Source: DASSQJ01 sp963773655
Lineage (GTDB): Bacteria; Actinomycetota; Actinomycetes; Actinomycetales; Dermatophilaceae
Assembly: GCA_963773655.1 (NCBI GenBank)
Contig: CAVZBX010000001.1
Span: 1,178,001 to 1,242,000, forward strand
Direction of reading: 5' to 3'
Length of the DNA stretch: 64,000 bases
Under the pieces are notes generated by a model that was not told where the DNA came from, made no database searches, and saw only the letters and a list, made by a program, of their open reading frames with translations. The position numbers and the translations under genes are program-made. The first letter of the stretch is position 1; every line of letters begins with the position of its first letter. This document shows, piece by piece, positions 32,735-41,422 of this stretch.

Positions 32735-33952
32735 GTGGCCGCACGCCTGTTCACGTCCGAGTCCGTCACCGAGGGGCACCCGGACAAGATCTGCGACCAG
32801 ATCTCCGACAGCATCCTCGACGCCATGCTCGAGCAGGATCCCCGCAGCCGGGTGGCGGTCGAGACGATGGTGACCACGGGGCTGGTCCACGTGGCCGGAG
32901 AGGTCACGACCGAGGCCTACGTCGAGATCCCGCGGATCGTGCGCGAGCGGATCCTCGCCATCGGGTACGACTCCTCGACCAAGGGCTTCGACGGCGCCTC
33001 GTGCGGGGTGAGCGTGTCGATCGGACAGCAGAGCCCGGACATCGCCCAGGGCGTCGACACGGCGTTCGAGTCGCGCACCGGCGCCGTCGACCCGCTCGAC
33101 AAGCAGGGAGCGGGCGACCAGGGGCTGATGTTCGGCTACGCCACCGACGAGACACCCGAGCTGATGCCGCTGCCCATCTTCCTCGCGCACCGGCTCAGCG
33201 AGCGGCTCAGCGCCGTCCGCAAGAGCGGCGACCTCTCCTACCTGCGCCCCGACGGCAAGACCCAGGTGACGATCGCCTACGAGGGCGAGAAGGCGGTCGC
33301 CCTCGACGCCGTCGTCGTGTCGACGCAGCACGCGGAGGACATCAGCCTCGACGGGATGCTCGGACCGGACATCCGCGAGCACGTCATCGAGCCGGTGCTC
33401 GCCGCCCTCGCGGCGGCCGGCACCCCGCTGCGCCACGACGACTACCGGGCGTACATCAACCCCACCGGCAAGTTCGTCGTCGGGGGCCCGATGGGCGACG
33501 CCGGGCTCACCGGCCGCAAGATCATCGTCGACACCTACGGCGGGATGGCCCGGCACGGCGGCGGTGCCTTCTCCGGCAAGGACCCGAGCAAGGTGGACCG
33601 CTCCGCCGCCTACGCCACGAGGTGGGTCGCCAAGAACGTCGTCGCCGCGGGCCTGGCGCGTCGCTGCGAGGTGCAGGTGGCGTACGCGATCGGTGTCGCC
33701 CAGCCCGTCGGCCTCTACGTCGAGACCTTCGGCACCGAGCACGCGCCGGTCGACCGGATCCAGAAGGCCATCGCCGACGTCTTCGACCTGCGCCCGGCCG
33801 CGATCCTCGACCAGCTCGACCTGCTCCGGCCCATCTACGCACGCACGGCCGCGTACGGGCACTTCGGCCGCACCGAGGAGGGCCCCGACGCCGGGTTCAC
33901 CTGGGAGCGCACCGACCGCGTGGAGGCCCTCCGCCGGGCGGTGCACGGCTGA
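32735..33952 (+). CDS. metK: S-adenosylmethionine synthase
   Basis: 405 aa. Makes SAM from methionine and ATP. LFTSESVTEGHPDKICDQIS at the N-terminus (ATP/methionine loop), GAGDQGLMFGYATDE, and GGGAFSGKDPSKVDRSAAY (P-loop-like GGGAFSGKD) are complete. GTG start after GAAGGAGAGTCCGC. A hairpin overlaps its stop codon. Confidence 0.98.
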   Translation: MAARLFTSESVTEGHPDKICDQISDSILDAMLEQDPRSRVAVETMVTTGLVHVAGEVTTEAYVEIPRIVRERILAIGYDSSTKGFDGASCGVSVSIGQQSPDIAQGVDTAFESRTGAVDPLDKQGAGDQGLMFGYATDETPELMPLPIFLAHRLSERLSAVRKSGDLSYLRPDGKTQVTIAYEGEKAVALDAVVVSTQHAEDISLDGMLGPDIREHVIEPVLAALAAAGTPLRHDDYRAYINPTGKFVVGGPMGDAGLTGRKIIVDTYGGMARHGGGAFSGKDPSKVDRSAAYATRWVAKNVVAAGLARRCEVQVAYAIGVAQPVGLYVETFGTEHAPVDRIQKAIADVFDLRPAAILDQLDLLRPIYARTAAYGHFGRTEEGPDAGFTWERTDRVEALRRAVHG

Positions 33953-33970
33953 GCGGGGCCGTCCCCGCTC
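33951..33970 (+). terminator. Hairpin at the metK stop
   Basis: A perfect 8-bp stem GAGCGGGG / CCCCGCTC with loop CCGT overlaps the metK stop codon and ends 5 bp before the priA -10 hexamer, so it probably separates two transcription units. Confidence 0.6.
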
Positions 33971-33975
33971 TCGGC

Positions 33976-33981
33976 TAGGTT
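33976..33981 (+). promoter_or_regulatory. -10 hexamer for leaderless priA
   Basis: TAGGTT, then 6 nt, then the GTG at 33988; no Shine-Dalgarno sequence. Confidence 0.5.
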
Positions 33982-33987
33982 CGGCCC

Positions 33988-36039
33988 GTGGCCGACCCCG
34001 ACGACGCCGAGCAGCTCGCGCTCATCGCGCCGAGCAGCCACCGGCCGCGGCGGCTCGCCGGCGAGGACCCCACCACCACCCACCTCCCGGTGGCGTCGGT
34101 GCTCGTCGACACCGGGCTGGCCCACCTCGACCGGCCCTTCGAGTACGCGGTCCCGCAGTCGATGGACGCGCAGGCGGTACCCGGGGTGAGGGTGCGGGTC
34201 CGGTTCGCGGGCCAGGACGTCGCGGGCTTCGTCGTGGAGCGACGCGCCTCGGCCGAGCACCTCGGGCGGCTGACGCCGCTCCGACGGGTGGTCTCCGCCG
34301 AACCGGTGCTCTCCCCGGCGGTGCTGGCAGCCGCGCGTGCGGTCGCCGCCCGCTGTGCCGGGGCGGTCGGCGACATGCTGCGCCTCGCGGTGCCGCCCCG
34401 CCACGCGGCGGCGGAGAAGGCCCTGGCCTCGGCGCCGCCGGGCCACGCTCCACTGCCCGCGCACGCCCCGCGGGCCTGGGTCCGGCTGCCCGGCGGCCCG
34501 GCCTACCTCGCCCACCTCGCCGACGGGGGGTCGCCCACCGCCGCCGTGCTGGCCCTGCCCGCCACCGAGCCGGAGGAGGACTGGCCGGCCCTGCTCGCCG
34601 AGGCGGCGCGGGCAACCGCCGCCTCGGGTCGGGGGAGCGTCCTGGTCGTGCCCGACCACCGCGACGTCCGGCGGGTGGAGGCGGCGCTCGCCGACGTGCT
34701 CGGCCCGGGCCGGCACACGCGGCTGACCGCCGACCAGGGCCCCCAGGCCCGGTACACGGCCTTCCTCAAGGCGCTGCGCGGGCACGTCGACGTCGTCGTC
34801 GGCACCCGCGCCGCCGCTTTCGCGCCCGTGCACGACCTCGGCCTCGTCGCCTGGTGGGACGACGGCGACGACCTGCTCGACGAGCCGCGGGCGCCGTACC
34901 CGCACGTCCGCGAGGTGCTGCTGGCGCGGGCCGCCCACGAGGGGACCGCGGTGCTCACGGCCGGCTTCGTCCGGTCGGCGGCGGTCACCGACCTCGTCGA
35001 GCGGGAGGTCCTCACCGGCGTCGCCGCCGACCGGCAGGCGGTGCGGGGCAGCGTGCCGTCGGTGCGGGTCGCCGGGGAGGGCCGGGATGCCGAGCGCGAC
35101 CCCGCCGTGGCGGCGGCGCACCTGCCCACGGTGGCGTGGGAGGCCGCCAAGGCGGCGCTGGCGCACGGCCCGGTGCTGGTGCAGGTGCCCCGACGCGGGT
35201 ACCTGCCCTCGTTGTCGTGCCAGCACTGCCGCCGGCCGGCACGGTGTCCGCGGTGCGCGGGGCCGCTGGCCCTCGCGGGTCCGCAGGGGCCACCGGCGTG
35301 CCGCTGGTGCGGCCGGGTCGAGACCGCCTTCTCGTGCCCGTCGTGCGGCGAGCACCGGCTGCGCTCCTCCGTCGTCGGGGCACGGCGCACCGCCGAGGAG
35401 CTCGGTCGGGCCTTCCCCGGTGTGGCCGTCGAGCGCTCCGGTGCCGGCACCGTCCTCGACGAAATCACCGCCGGGCCCCGGCTCGTCGTGTCCACCCCGG
35501 GCGCCGAACCGGTCGCGCCCGGCGGCTACGCCGCGGCCCTGCTCCTCGACGCCTGGGCGCTGCTCGACCGTCCCACGCTCGACGCCGGCGAGGAGGCGCT
35601 GCGGCGATGGTGCGCGGCCTCCGCCCTCGTCCGTCCCGGCCCGCAGGGCGGCCGCGTCGTGCTCTGCGGGACACCGACCGGTGTGAGCATCCCGGCGGTG
35701 GAGGCGCTCGTCCGGTGGGACCCGGCCTGGTTCGCCACCCGCGAGGTCGCCGAGCGGCGCGAGCTCGCGCTGCCCCCCACGGCCCGGCTCGCCGCGCTCA
35801 CCGGCTCCCGGGCCGCGCTCGACGCTGCGCTGGCCGAGCTGCGGCTGCCGCCGTCCACCGCGGTCCTCGGTCCGTTGCCCACCGGCGCCGACGAGCGGTG
35901 GCGGGCGCTGCTCACCGTGCCACTCCCCGACGGCCCGGCGCTCACCGCCGAGCTCGCGGCCCTCCGCGCGCGGGCCTCGGCGCGCAAGGAGCCCGACCCC
36001 GTCCACGTCCGGGTCGACCCGCGGGATCCCACGACCTGA
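33988..36039 (+). CDS. priA: Primosomal protein N' (PriA-like, helicase motifs degenerate)
   Basis: 683 aa. The 3' DNA-binding domain (VASVLVDTGLAHLDRPFEYA, RVRFAGQDVAGFVVE) and the zinc module with four CxxC pairs (SCQHC...CPRC...CRWC...CPSC, from about residue 410 to 455) are intact. The helicase lobes lack the Walker A GxGKT, have WWDDGDD where DEEH is expected, and have TAGFVRSAA where GSATP is expected. Actinobacterial PriA proteins are known to have lost these motifs, so it probably acts as a DNA- and protein-binding restart factor without ATP-driven unwinding. Confidence 0.92.
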   Translation: MADPDDAEQLALIAPSSHRPRRLAGEDPTTTHLPVASVLVDTGLAHLDRPFEYAVPQSMDAQAVPGVRVRVRFAGQDVAGFVVERRASAEHLGRLTPLRRVVSAEPVLSPAVLAAARAVAARCAGAVGDMLRLAVPPRHAAAEKALASAPPGHAPLPAHAPRAWVRLPGGPAYLAHLADGGSPTAAVLALPATEPEEDWPALLAEAARATAASGRGSVLVVPDHRDVRRVEAALADVLGPGRHTRLTADQGPQARYTAFLKALRGHVDVVVGTRAAAFAPVHDLGLVAWWDDGDDLLDEPRAPYPHVREVLLARAAHEGTAVLTAGFVRSAAVTDLVEREVLTGVAADRQAVRGSVPSVRVAGEGRDAERDPAVAAAHLPTVAWEAAKAALAHGPVLVQVPRRGYLPSLSCQHCRRPARCPRCAGPLALAGPQGPPACRWCGRVETAFSCPSCGEHRLRSSVVGARRTAEELGRAFPGVAVERSGAGTVLDEITAGPRLVVSTPGAEPVAPGGYAAALLLDAWALLDRPTLDAGEEALRRWCAASALVRPGPQGGRVVLCGTPTGVSIPAVEALVRWDPAWFATREVAERRELALPPTARLAALTGSRAALDAALAELRLPPSTAVLGPLPTGADERWRALLTVPLPDGPALTAELAALRARASARKEPDPVHVRVDPRDPTT

Positions 36040-36056
36040 CCTCCGAACCCGCTGCC

Positions 36057-36062
36057 TAGACT
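36057..36062 (+). promoter_or_regulatory. -10 hexamer for leaderless fmt
   Basis: TAGACT, then 7 nt, then the GTG at 36070. Confidence 0.5.
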
Positions 36063-36069
36063 CGGCCGG

Positions 36070-37008
36070 GTGCGCCTCGTCTTCGCCGGTACCCCCGAGA
36101 CCGCGGTGCCGTCCCTCCGGGCCCTGTTGGCGTCCCGGCACGACATCGTCGCCGTCGTCACCCGTCCCGACGCCCGGGCCGGACGGGGCCGCACGCTCGC
36201 CCCGTCGCCGGTCAAGGAGGTCGCGCTCGAGCACGGGCTCGAGGTGCTGGCTCCGGGGACCCCCCGCGAGGAGGGCTTCCGGGCACGGCTGCGCGAGATC
36301 GCCCCGGACGCCTGTCCCGTCGTCGCGTACGGCGCGCTGGTGCCGCGCCCCGCGCTGGACGTGCCCCGTCACGGCTGGGTCAACCTGCACTTCTCGCTGC
36401 TCCCCGCGTGGCGCGGCGCCGCTCCGGTACAGCGGGCCATCATGGCCGGCGACGACGTCACCGGCGCCACGACGTTCGTCCTGGAGGAGGGTCTCGACAC
36501 CGGTCCGGTGCTCGGCACCCTGACCGAGACGATCCGTCCCGACGACACCGCCGGGACGCTCCTGGAGCGGCTGGCCCACGCCGGTGCCGGCCTGCTCGTC
36601 GCGACGATGGACGGGCTCGCGGACGGCTCGCTGCACGCGGTGCCGCAGCCGAGCGAGGACGTCAGCCACGCGCCGAAGCTCACCACCGACGACGCCCGGG
36701 TCCGCTGGGACCTGCCGGCGCACGTCGTCGACCGCCACGTGCGCGGCTGCACCCCCGCGCCGGGCGCCTGGACCACCTTCCGCGACGAGCGGCTGCGGGT
36801 CGGGCCGTTCGGACGGCACGTCGAGCCGACGGCTGGGGAGACCGTCCTCGCCCCGGGGGAGCTGCACGTCACCAAGCAGGCCGTGCACGTCGGCACGGCC
36901 TCGGCGCCGCTCCGCCTGCACGAGGTCACGCCGCCGGGAAAGCGGCCGATGCCGGCCGCCGACTGGGCCCGTGGCGTGCGGATCGCGCCCGGGGAGCGCC
37001 TGGGCTGA
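36070..37008 (+). CDS. fmt: Methionyl-tRNA formyltransferase
   Basis: 312 aa. Formylates initiator Met-tRNA from 10-formyl-THF. RLVFAGTPETAVPSLRALL opens it; TRPDARAGRGRTLAPSPVK is the family loop; the catalytic Asn/His are in NLHFSLLPAWRGAAPVQ and the Asp in VLEEGLDTGP. The C-terminal OB domain is complete. No def (deformylase) gene lies upstream, unlike in many bacteria. Confidence 0.97.
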   Translation: MRLVFAGTPETAVPSLRALLASRHDIVAVVTRPDARAGRGRTLAPSPVKEVALEHGLEVLAPGTPREEGFRARLREIAPDACPVVAYGALVPRPALDVPRHGWVNLHFSLLPAWRGAAPVQRAIMAGDDVTGATTFVLEEGLDTGPVLGTLTETIRPDDTAGTLLERLAHAGAGLLVATMDGLADGSLHAVPQPSEDVSHAPKLTTDDARVRWDLPAHVVDRHVRGCTPAPGAWTTFRDERLRVGPFGRHVEPTAGETVLAPGELHVTKQAVHVGTASAPLRLHEVTPPGKRPMPAADWARGVRIAPGERLG

Positions 37009-37017
37009 ACCGTGCCC

Positions 37018-37023
37018 TACGGT
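37018..37023 (+). promoter_or_regulatory. -10 hexamer before the serine hydrolase gene
   Basis: TACGGT, then 7 nt, then the ATG at 37031; suggests a leaderless message. Confidence 0.4.
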
Positions 37024-37030
37024 GCGGGGC

Positions 37031-38380
37031 ATGGTCCGCCAGTCCACCGCCTCCCTCCTGCGCCGCACGGTCCTCGAGCACCAGCGCTCGGCCCGGGTGC
37101 CCGGCATCCACGCCAGCGTCGTCCGCCGGGGCGAGGTGCTGTGGGAGGCGGGGGTGGGCACCGCGGAGGTGGGCACCGAGCGCACCCCCGGCCGCGAGGA
37201 CCAGTTCCTCGTGGCCTCGAACACCAAGACGTTCGTCGCGACGATGGTCATGCAGCTGCGCGACGAGGGTCGCCTGGACCTCGAGGACCGCCTCTCCGAC
37301 CACCTTCCCGGGCTCCCGCCCGCCGTCACCGTCCGTGACGCGCTGAGCCACGTCAGCGGCATGCAGCGCGAGCCGGTGGGCGACGTCTGGGTCACCCTCG
37401 AGCACCCGGACGACGCCGGGCTGCTGCGCCAGGTGGCCGAGGCGGAGCGGGTCCTGCGGGCGGGTGACGCCTGGCACTACTCCAACCTCGTCTACGCCCT
37501 GCTCGGGCAGGTGGTGGCGACGGTGGACGGGCGCCCGTGGCACGAGGCGCTGCAGGCGCGCCTGCTCGACCCGCTCGGGTTGACCCGCACGAGCGTCGGC
37601 TTCGACGGCGGGCCCCGGGCGCACGGCTACCTCGTCCCACCGTGGCACGACGTGCCCCGCCCGGAGCCGGTGCTGGACCTGCGGGCCGGCGGGCCGGCGG
37701 GGGCCCTGGCCTCGACGGCGGCGGACCTCGCCCGGTGGACGGCGTTCGTGGCCGACCCGCGCGAGGACGTGCTGGCGCCGGCGACGATGGAGGAGATGAC
37801 CCGCCCCCGGGCCGTGGTCGACACCGAGGGCTGGCAGGTGGGGATGGGGCTCGGCTTCTTCCTGCTCCGCTCGCCGGGTGGGCGGCTGCTCGCCGGTCAC
37901 ACGGGTGGGATGCCCGGCCACGTCACCGGCGTCTTCACCCACCGCGACAGCGGCACCGCGGGCATCGTGCTGATGAACTCCACGACGCCCGGCGACCCGG
38001 CGGCGTTCGCGGCCCGGCTCGTCGACACCGTGCTGGACCGGGATCCGGAGGAGCCCGAACCGTGGCGGCCGGGGACCGAGCTGCCCGACGACCTGGTGCC
38101 ACTGCTCGGCCGCTGGTACTCCGAGGGCCGGCCCTGGGACCTGGTCGTCCGGGGCGGAGCCCTGGAGGCCCGGTCGCCCGAGTGGTCGGCGGAGCGACCG
38201 GCATGGGGGCTGGAGCGGGTCGAGGCCGACCTCTTCCGGACGACCTCCGGGATGGAGCGCGGCGAGCTGCTGCGGGTGCTGCGTCGGCCGGACGGGTCGG
38301 TGGAGTCGCTGCGCTGGGCGACCTACCGGATGACGCGTGAGCCGCTCGGGTTCGGTGAGGAGCCCGCGCCGGCCGGGTGA
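37031..38380 (+). CDS. Serine hydrolase, class C beta-lactamase/esterase family
   Basis: 449 aa. The SxxK nucleophile motif is SNTK with Ser at residue 63; the YxN motif is YSN at 150-152; the KTG-like motif is HTGG (GHTGGMPGHVTGVF). A C-terminal lipocalin-like extension (LLGRWYSEGRPWDLVVRGG and on) follows the catalytic domain, as in many esterase EstB-like and D-aminopeptidase relatives. There is no signal peptide, so it is probably a cytoplasmic peptidase or esterase rather than a resistance enzyme. Substrate unknown. Confidence 0.85.
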   Translation: MVRQSTASLLRRTVLEHQRSARVPGIHASVVRRGEVLWEAGVGTAEVGTERTPGREDQFLVASNTKTFVATMVMQLRDEGRLDLEDRLSDHLPGLPPAVTVRDALSHVSGMQREPVGDVWVTLEHPDDAGLLRQVAEAERVLRAGDAWHYSNLVYALLGQVVATVDGRPWHEALQARLLDPLGLTRTSVGFDGGPRAHGYLVPPWHDVPRPEPVLDLRAGGPAGALASTAADLARWTAFVADPREDVLAPATMEEMTRPRAVVDTEGWQVGMGLGFFLLRSPGGRLLAGHTGGMPGHVTGVFTHRDSGTAGIVLMNSTTPGDPAAFAARLVDTVLDRDPEEPEPWRPGTELPDDLVPLLGRWYSEGRPWDLVVRGGALEARSPEWSAERPAWGLERVEADLFRTTSGMERGELLRVLRRPDGSVESLRWATYRMTREPLGFGEEPAPAG

Positions 38381-38406
38381 GCGCCGCCCGGACGCGGCGA
38401 GCGGCG

Positions 38407-39243
38407 TCAGCCGCGGCGCTCGAGCACGTCGAGGTCGCGTTCGGCGAACCGTCGGTGCCACCACTCCTCGCCCAGGACGACGAGCAGGGGCTCGCGCAGC
38501 GGGAACCGATCGCCGGCCGGGGGCCAGCCCGGCCCCTCGGGGACGACGACCTCCCGGTCGAGGTCGGCATCGACGAGGCCGTCGAGGAGGCGGTGGACCG
38601 TCCCCATCCGGGCGGCCCGCAGGGCGAGCACCGAGTCGAGGTCGGGCCGGGCCTCGTGGTCGCGCGGGACGCCCTCGGTGTCGGGCATCCCGTCCCAGGG
38701 GAGGGAGAGGGGGTGCCAGGGAGAGGGGTCGCCCTCGATGGTCCGCCCCACCCACGACTCGGTGGCGAAGACGAGGTGGCGCAGGGTCTCGGTGAACGAC
38801 CACTCGCCGTCGACGGACTCGTGCAGCTGCGCCGGCTCCAGGCCCCGAGCACGCTCCACCGTCCCCGCCCACAGCTCCTCCACGACGGCGTAGGCCCGGC
38901 GGAACCCCTCGGCGTCGGTCGGCTTCATCGCCGCGTAGTCGGGGTGCCGGCGGCGCAGCTCGGCCTCGACGAGCGGCCCGACCTCGACCCCGTTGACGAC
39001 GAGGCCGTCGACGTCGCCACTGATCTCGACCCGCCCCTCGCAGGAGGCGCCGCTGACGACGACGTCGGAGAGCAGCACCTCGCGCAGCCGCAGGCCGGTG
39101 AGGTCGACGTCGGTGACCCGGGCGCCGCGCAGCCGAACCTCCCGGGCGTCGGCGCCGGAGAGGTCGACCTGGCGGGCACTGACGTCGCGGGCCACGAGCC
39201 GCTCCACGGTCGCACCCGAGTGGTTCTCGTCGTGGTGGTCCAT
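38407..39243 (-). CDS. DinB-like protein with N-terminal pentapeptide-like segment
   Basis: 278 aa from the ATG at 39243; a GTG at 39264 would add MEPYRAL. Residues about 10-65 have five-residue periodicity (VDLSGADAREVRLRGARVTD). Then VNGVEVGPLVEAEL and a helical DinB bundle with WSFTETLRHLVFATESWVGR and a C-terminal EEWWHRRFAERDLDVLE. DinB-fold proteins bind metal through three His and often act on thiols; here His residues in LRHLVF and WWHRRF could be ligands, which I infer. Converges with the hydrolase gene. Confidence 0.75.
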   Translation of the reverse strand: MDHHDENHSGATVERLVARDVSARQVDLSGADAREVRLRGARVTDVDLTGLRLREVLLSDVVVSGASCEGRVEISGDVDGLVVNGVEVGPLVEAELRRRHPDYAAMKPTDAEGFRRAYAVVEELWAGTVERARGLEPAQLHESVDGEWSFTETLRHLVFATESWVGRTIEGDPSPWHPLSLPWDGMPDTEGVPRDHEARPDLDSVLALRAARMGTVHRLLDGLVDADLDREVVVPEGPGWPPAGDRFPLREPLLVVLGEEWWHRRFAERDLDVLERRG

Positions 39244-39262
39244 GAGGGCACGGTAGGGCTCC

Positions 39263-39285
39263 ACCCGGACGTAACCCGTCCGGGT
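39263..39285. promoter_or_regulatory. Perfect palindrome at the start of the DinB-like gene
   Basis: ACCCGGACG-TAACC-CGTCCGGGT: two perfect 9-bp arms and a 5-bp spacer, 20 bp before the minus-strand ATG. Could be an operator or an RNA hairpin occluding the start. Confidence 0.55.
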
Positions 39286-39381
39286 GCCGGGTGACCGCGA
39301 GGAGCGCCGGGGCGGTCACGGGCATCCGGGTCGCCCCGGGCGAGCTGCACCCCGTGGATCGCCACGGCCTGCGGACGGCGC

Positions 39382-39387
39382 TAGCCT
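39382..39387 (+). promoter_or_regulatory. -10 hexamer for leaderless rsmB
   Basis: TAGCCT, then 6 nt, then the GTG at 39394; no Shine-Dalgarno sequence. Confidence 0.5.
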
Positions 39388-39393
39388 CCTCGG

Positions 39394-40882
39394 GTGCCCG
39401 ACCGCCCCTCCCGTCCCCCGCACCGGGGGCCGCGCCGCCGCTCGGCCACCGCCCCCTCGGAGCGCACCCGCCGGGCCGAGCCCACGCGCTTCGCGGCGCA
39501 CACCCTGATGCGGGCGGTCGCCGACGGCGCGTACGCCAACCTCGAGATGCCGAGGATCCTGAGGCGCCGCCGGCTCGAGGGGCGTGACGCCGCCTTCGCC
39601 ACCGAGCTCGCCTTCGGCACGGTGCGCTGGCAGGGCCTCTACGACGCGGTCATCGAGGTCGCCGCCGACCGCCCCGCGTCCCGGATCGACCCGCCGCTCC
39701 TCGACGTCCTGCGGCTCGGGTGCCACCAGCTGCTGTCGATGCGCGTCCCGCCGCACGCCGCGGCCGACCAGACCGTGGGCCTGGCCCGGAGCGTGGCGGG
39801 ACAGGGTGCAGCCGGCTTCGTCAACGCCGTCCTGCGACGGGCCGCCGAACGGGACCTGGCCGGCTGGCGGGACGTGGTCGCCCCGGCCGACGGGGGAGAC
39901 GGCCGCCCTCGCCGTGCGGTACAGCCATCCGGAGTGGGTGGTCACCGCCCTGCGAGCTGCGCTGCTCGGCCACGGCCGGGCCACCGCCGAGACGGTCGAC
40001 GCCGAGCTCGTCGCCCTGCTCGAGGCCGACAACGTGCCACCGCGGGTGCACCTGGTCGCCCGGCCCGGCCTGGCCACCGTGGACGAGCTCGTCCGCACCG
40101 CCGACGCCGAGCCCAGCCGGGGTTCGCCCGTCGGCGCGGTCCTGCGCGGTGGCGACCCCGCCGGCATCGCCGCGCTGCGCGAGGGCCGGGCGGCGGTCCA
40201 GGACGAGGGGTCGCAGCACCTGGCGCTCGCCCTCGCGGCGGCCGAGGTCGCCGACGGGCTCCCGCCCCGGTGGCTCGACCTCTGCGCCGGTCCGGGGGGC
40301 AAGGCCGGCGTGCTCGGTGGCCTGGCGGTGCAGCAGATGGCCGACCTCGTCGCCGTGGAGGTGAGCCCGCACCGGGCCGACCTGGTCCGTCAGACCCTCC
40401 ACGTCCTGGCCGAGCACGCAGCCGCGGCGGGTCACACGGTGGAGGTGCGTACCGCCGACGGGCGCGAGGTGGGGGCCGAGGAGCCCGGCGCCTACGCGCG
40501 CGTCCTCGTCGACGCGCCGTGCACGGGGCTCGGGGCCCTGCGCCGCCGCCCCGAGGCCCGCTGGCGCCGGCAGCCCTCGGACCTGGCGACCCTCGGACCG
40601 CTGCAGCGCGCGCTGCTGGCGTCGGCGCTCGACGCGGTGGCCCCGGGCGGGGTCGTCGGCTACGTCACCTGCAGCCCGCACGTCGCGGAGACCCGCTTCG
40701 TCGTGGCCGACGTGCTCAAGAAGCGCGACGACGTCGAGGTGCTCGACGCCCGGCCCCTGCTCACGGACGCCGCCGGTGCACCCCTGCCCGAGCTCGGCGA
40801 CGGGCCGTACGTGCAGCTGTGGCCGCACGTCCACGGCACCGACGCGATGTTCCTCGCCCTGCTCAGGAGGTCACGTGGCTGA
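39394..40882 (+). CDS. rsmB: 16S rRNA (cytosine-5) methyltransferase RsmB (one frameshift)
   Basis: About 496 aa. The N-terminal NusB-like RNA-binding domain (FAAHTLMRAVADGAYANLEM, ATELAFGTVRWQGLYDAVI) and the C-terminal SAM methyltransferase are both present. The SAM loop CAGPGGKAGVLGG, the catalytic-site DAPCTGLGALRRRPE and the TCSPH motif with its Cys are complete. One extra G in the run at 39893-39898 (expected PADGETAALAVRY) splits it. Methylates C967-equivalent in 16S rRNA in E. coli. Confidence 0.92.
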
Positions 40883-41381
40883 CGGTGACCTCGTGTGGCG
40901 CGAGCCGGTGCCGGACGACGCCGAGGCGCTGGGCCTGATGCACCACCAGTGCTGGGTCGACACGTACGTCGACCTGCTGCCGCCGGGGTGGCTGGAGGAG
41001 CACGGCCCGCAGGAGCAGGTCCTGCGGTGGCGGCGGGTGCTCGCGGAGCCCCCACCGCCGGGCGTGCGGCGCCTCGCCGTGTTCGACGGTGCGGGGGTCC
41101 CCGTCGCCTGGTCGGTGGCCGGCCCGGGCCGGGCGCACACCGGGGTCGCCCCCGTCCGCGACCGGGCCGTCTGGGGTCTGTACGTGGCGCGCAGTCACCT
41201 CGGCACCGGCCTCGGACAGGCGCTCCTCCACTGGGCCGTGGGTCGCGAGCCCGCGGAGCTCTGGACCGCCCGGGGCAACGCCCGCGCCATCGCCTTCTAC
41301 CGACGCCACGGGTTCACCGAGGACGGGACGGAGACGGCGAACCAGCACCTCCCCCTGGTCGAGCTGCGCATGGTGCGCTGA
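40875..41381 (+). CDS. GNAT family N-acetyltransferase
   Basis: 168 aa, GTG start, preceded by CAGGAGG inside the rsmB end. The acetyl-CoA loop lies in VWGLYVARSHLGTGLGQALL; the C-terminal FYRRHGFTEDGTE is the usual GNAT beta-strand/helix. Similar to the group that modifies small amines or protein N-termini; substrate unknown. Overlap with rsmB suggests translational coupling. Confidence 0.88.
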   Translation: MADGDLVWREPVPDDAEALGLMHHQCWVDTYVDLLPPGWLEEHGPQEQVLRWRRVLAEPPPPGVRRLAVFDGAGVPVAWSVAGPGRAHTGVAPVRDRAVWGLYVARSHLGTGLGQALLHWAVGREPAELWTARGNARAIAFYRRHGFTEDGTETANQHLPLVELRMVR

Positions 41382-41422
41382 GCGTCGCCGGCGCGGGCGT
41401 CACCGATGTGCGGCCGCGAGGT

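Noticed and set aside
33835..37395. 1,186-codon minus-strand frame opposite metK-priA-fmt
   Set aside because: Spans several real genes and their gaps; composition is that of third-position G+C read backwards.
37031..38380. Antibiotic-resistance beta-lactamase
   Set aside because: SxxK/YxN/HTG motifs fit the class C fold, but there is no signal peptide and the lipocalin-like tail points to an esterase or peptidase.
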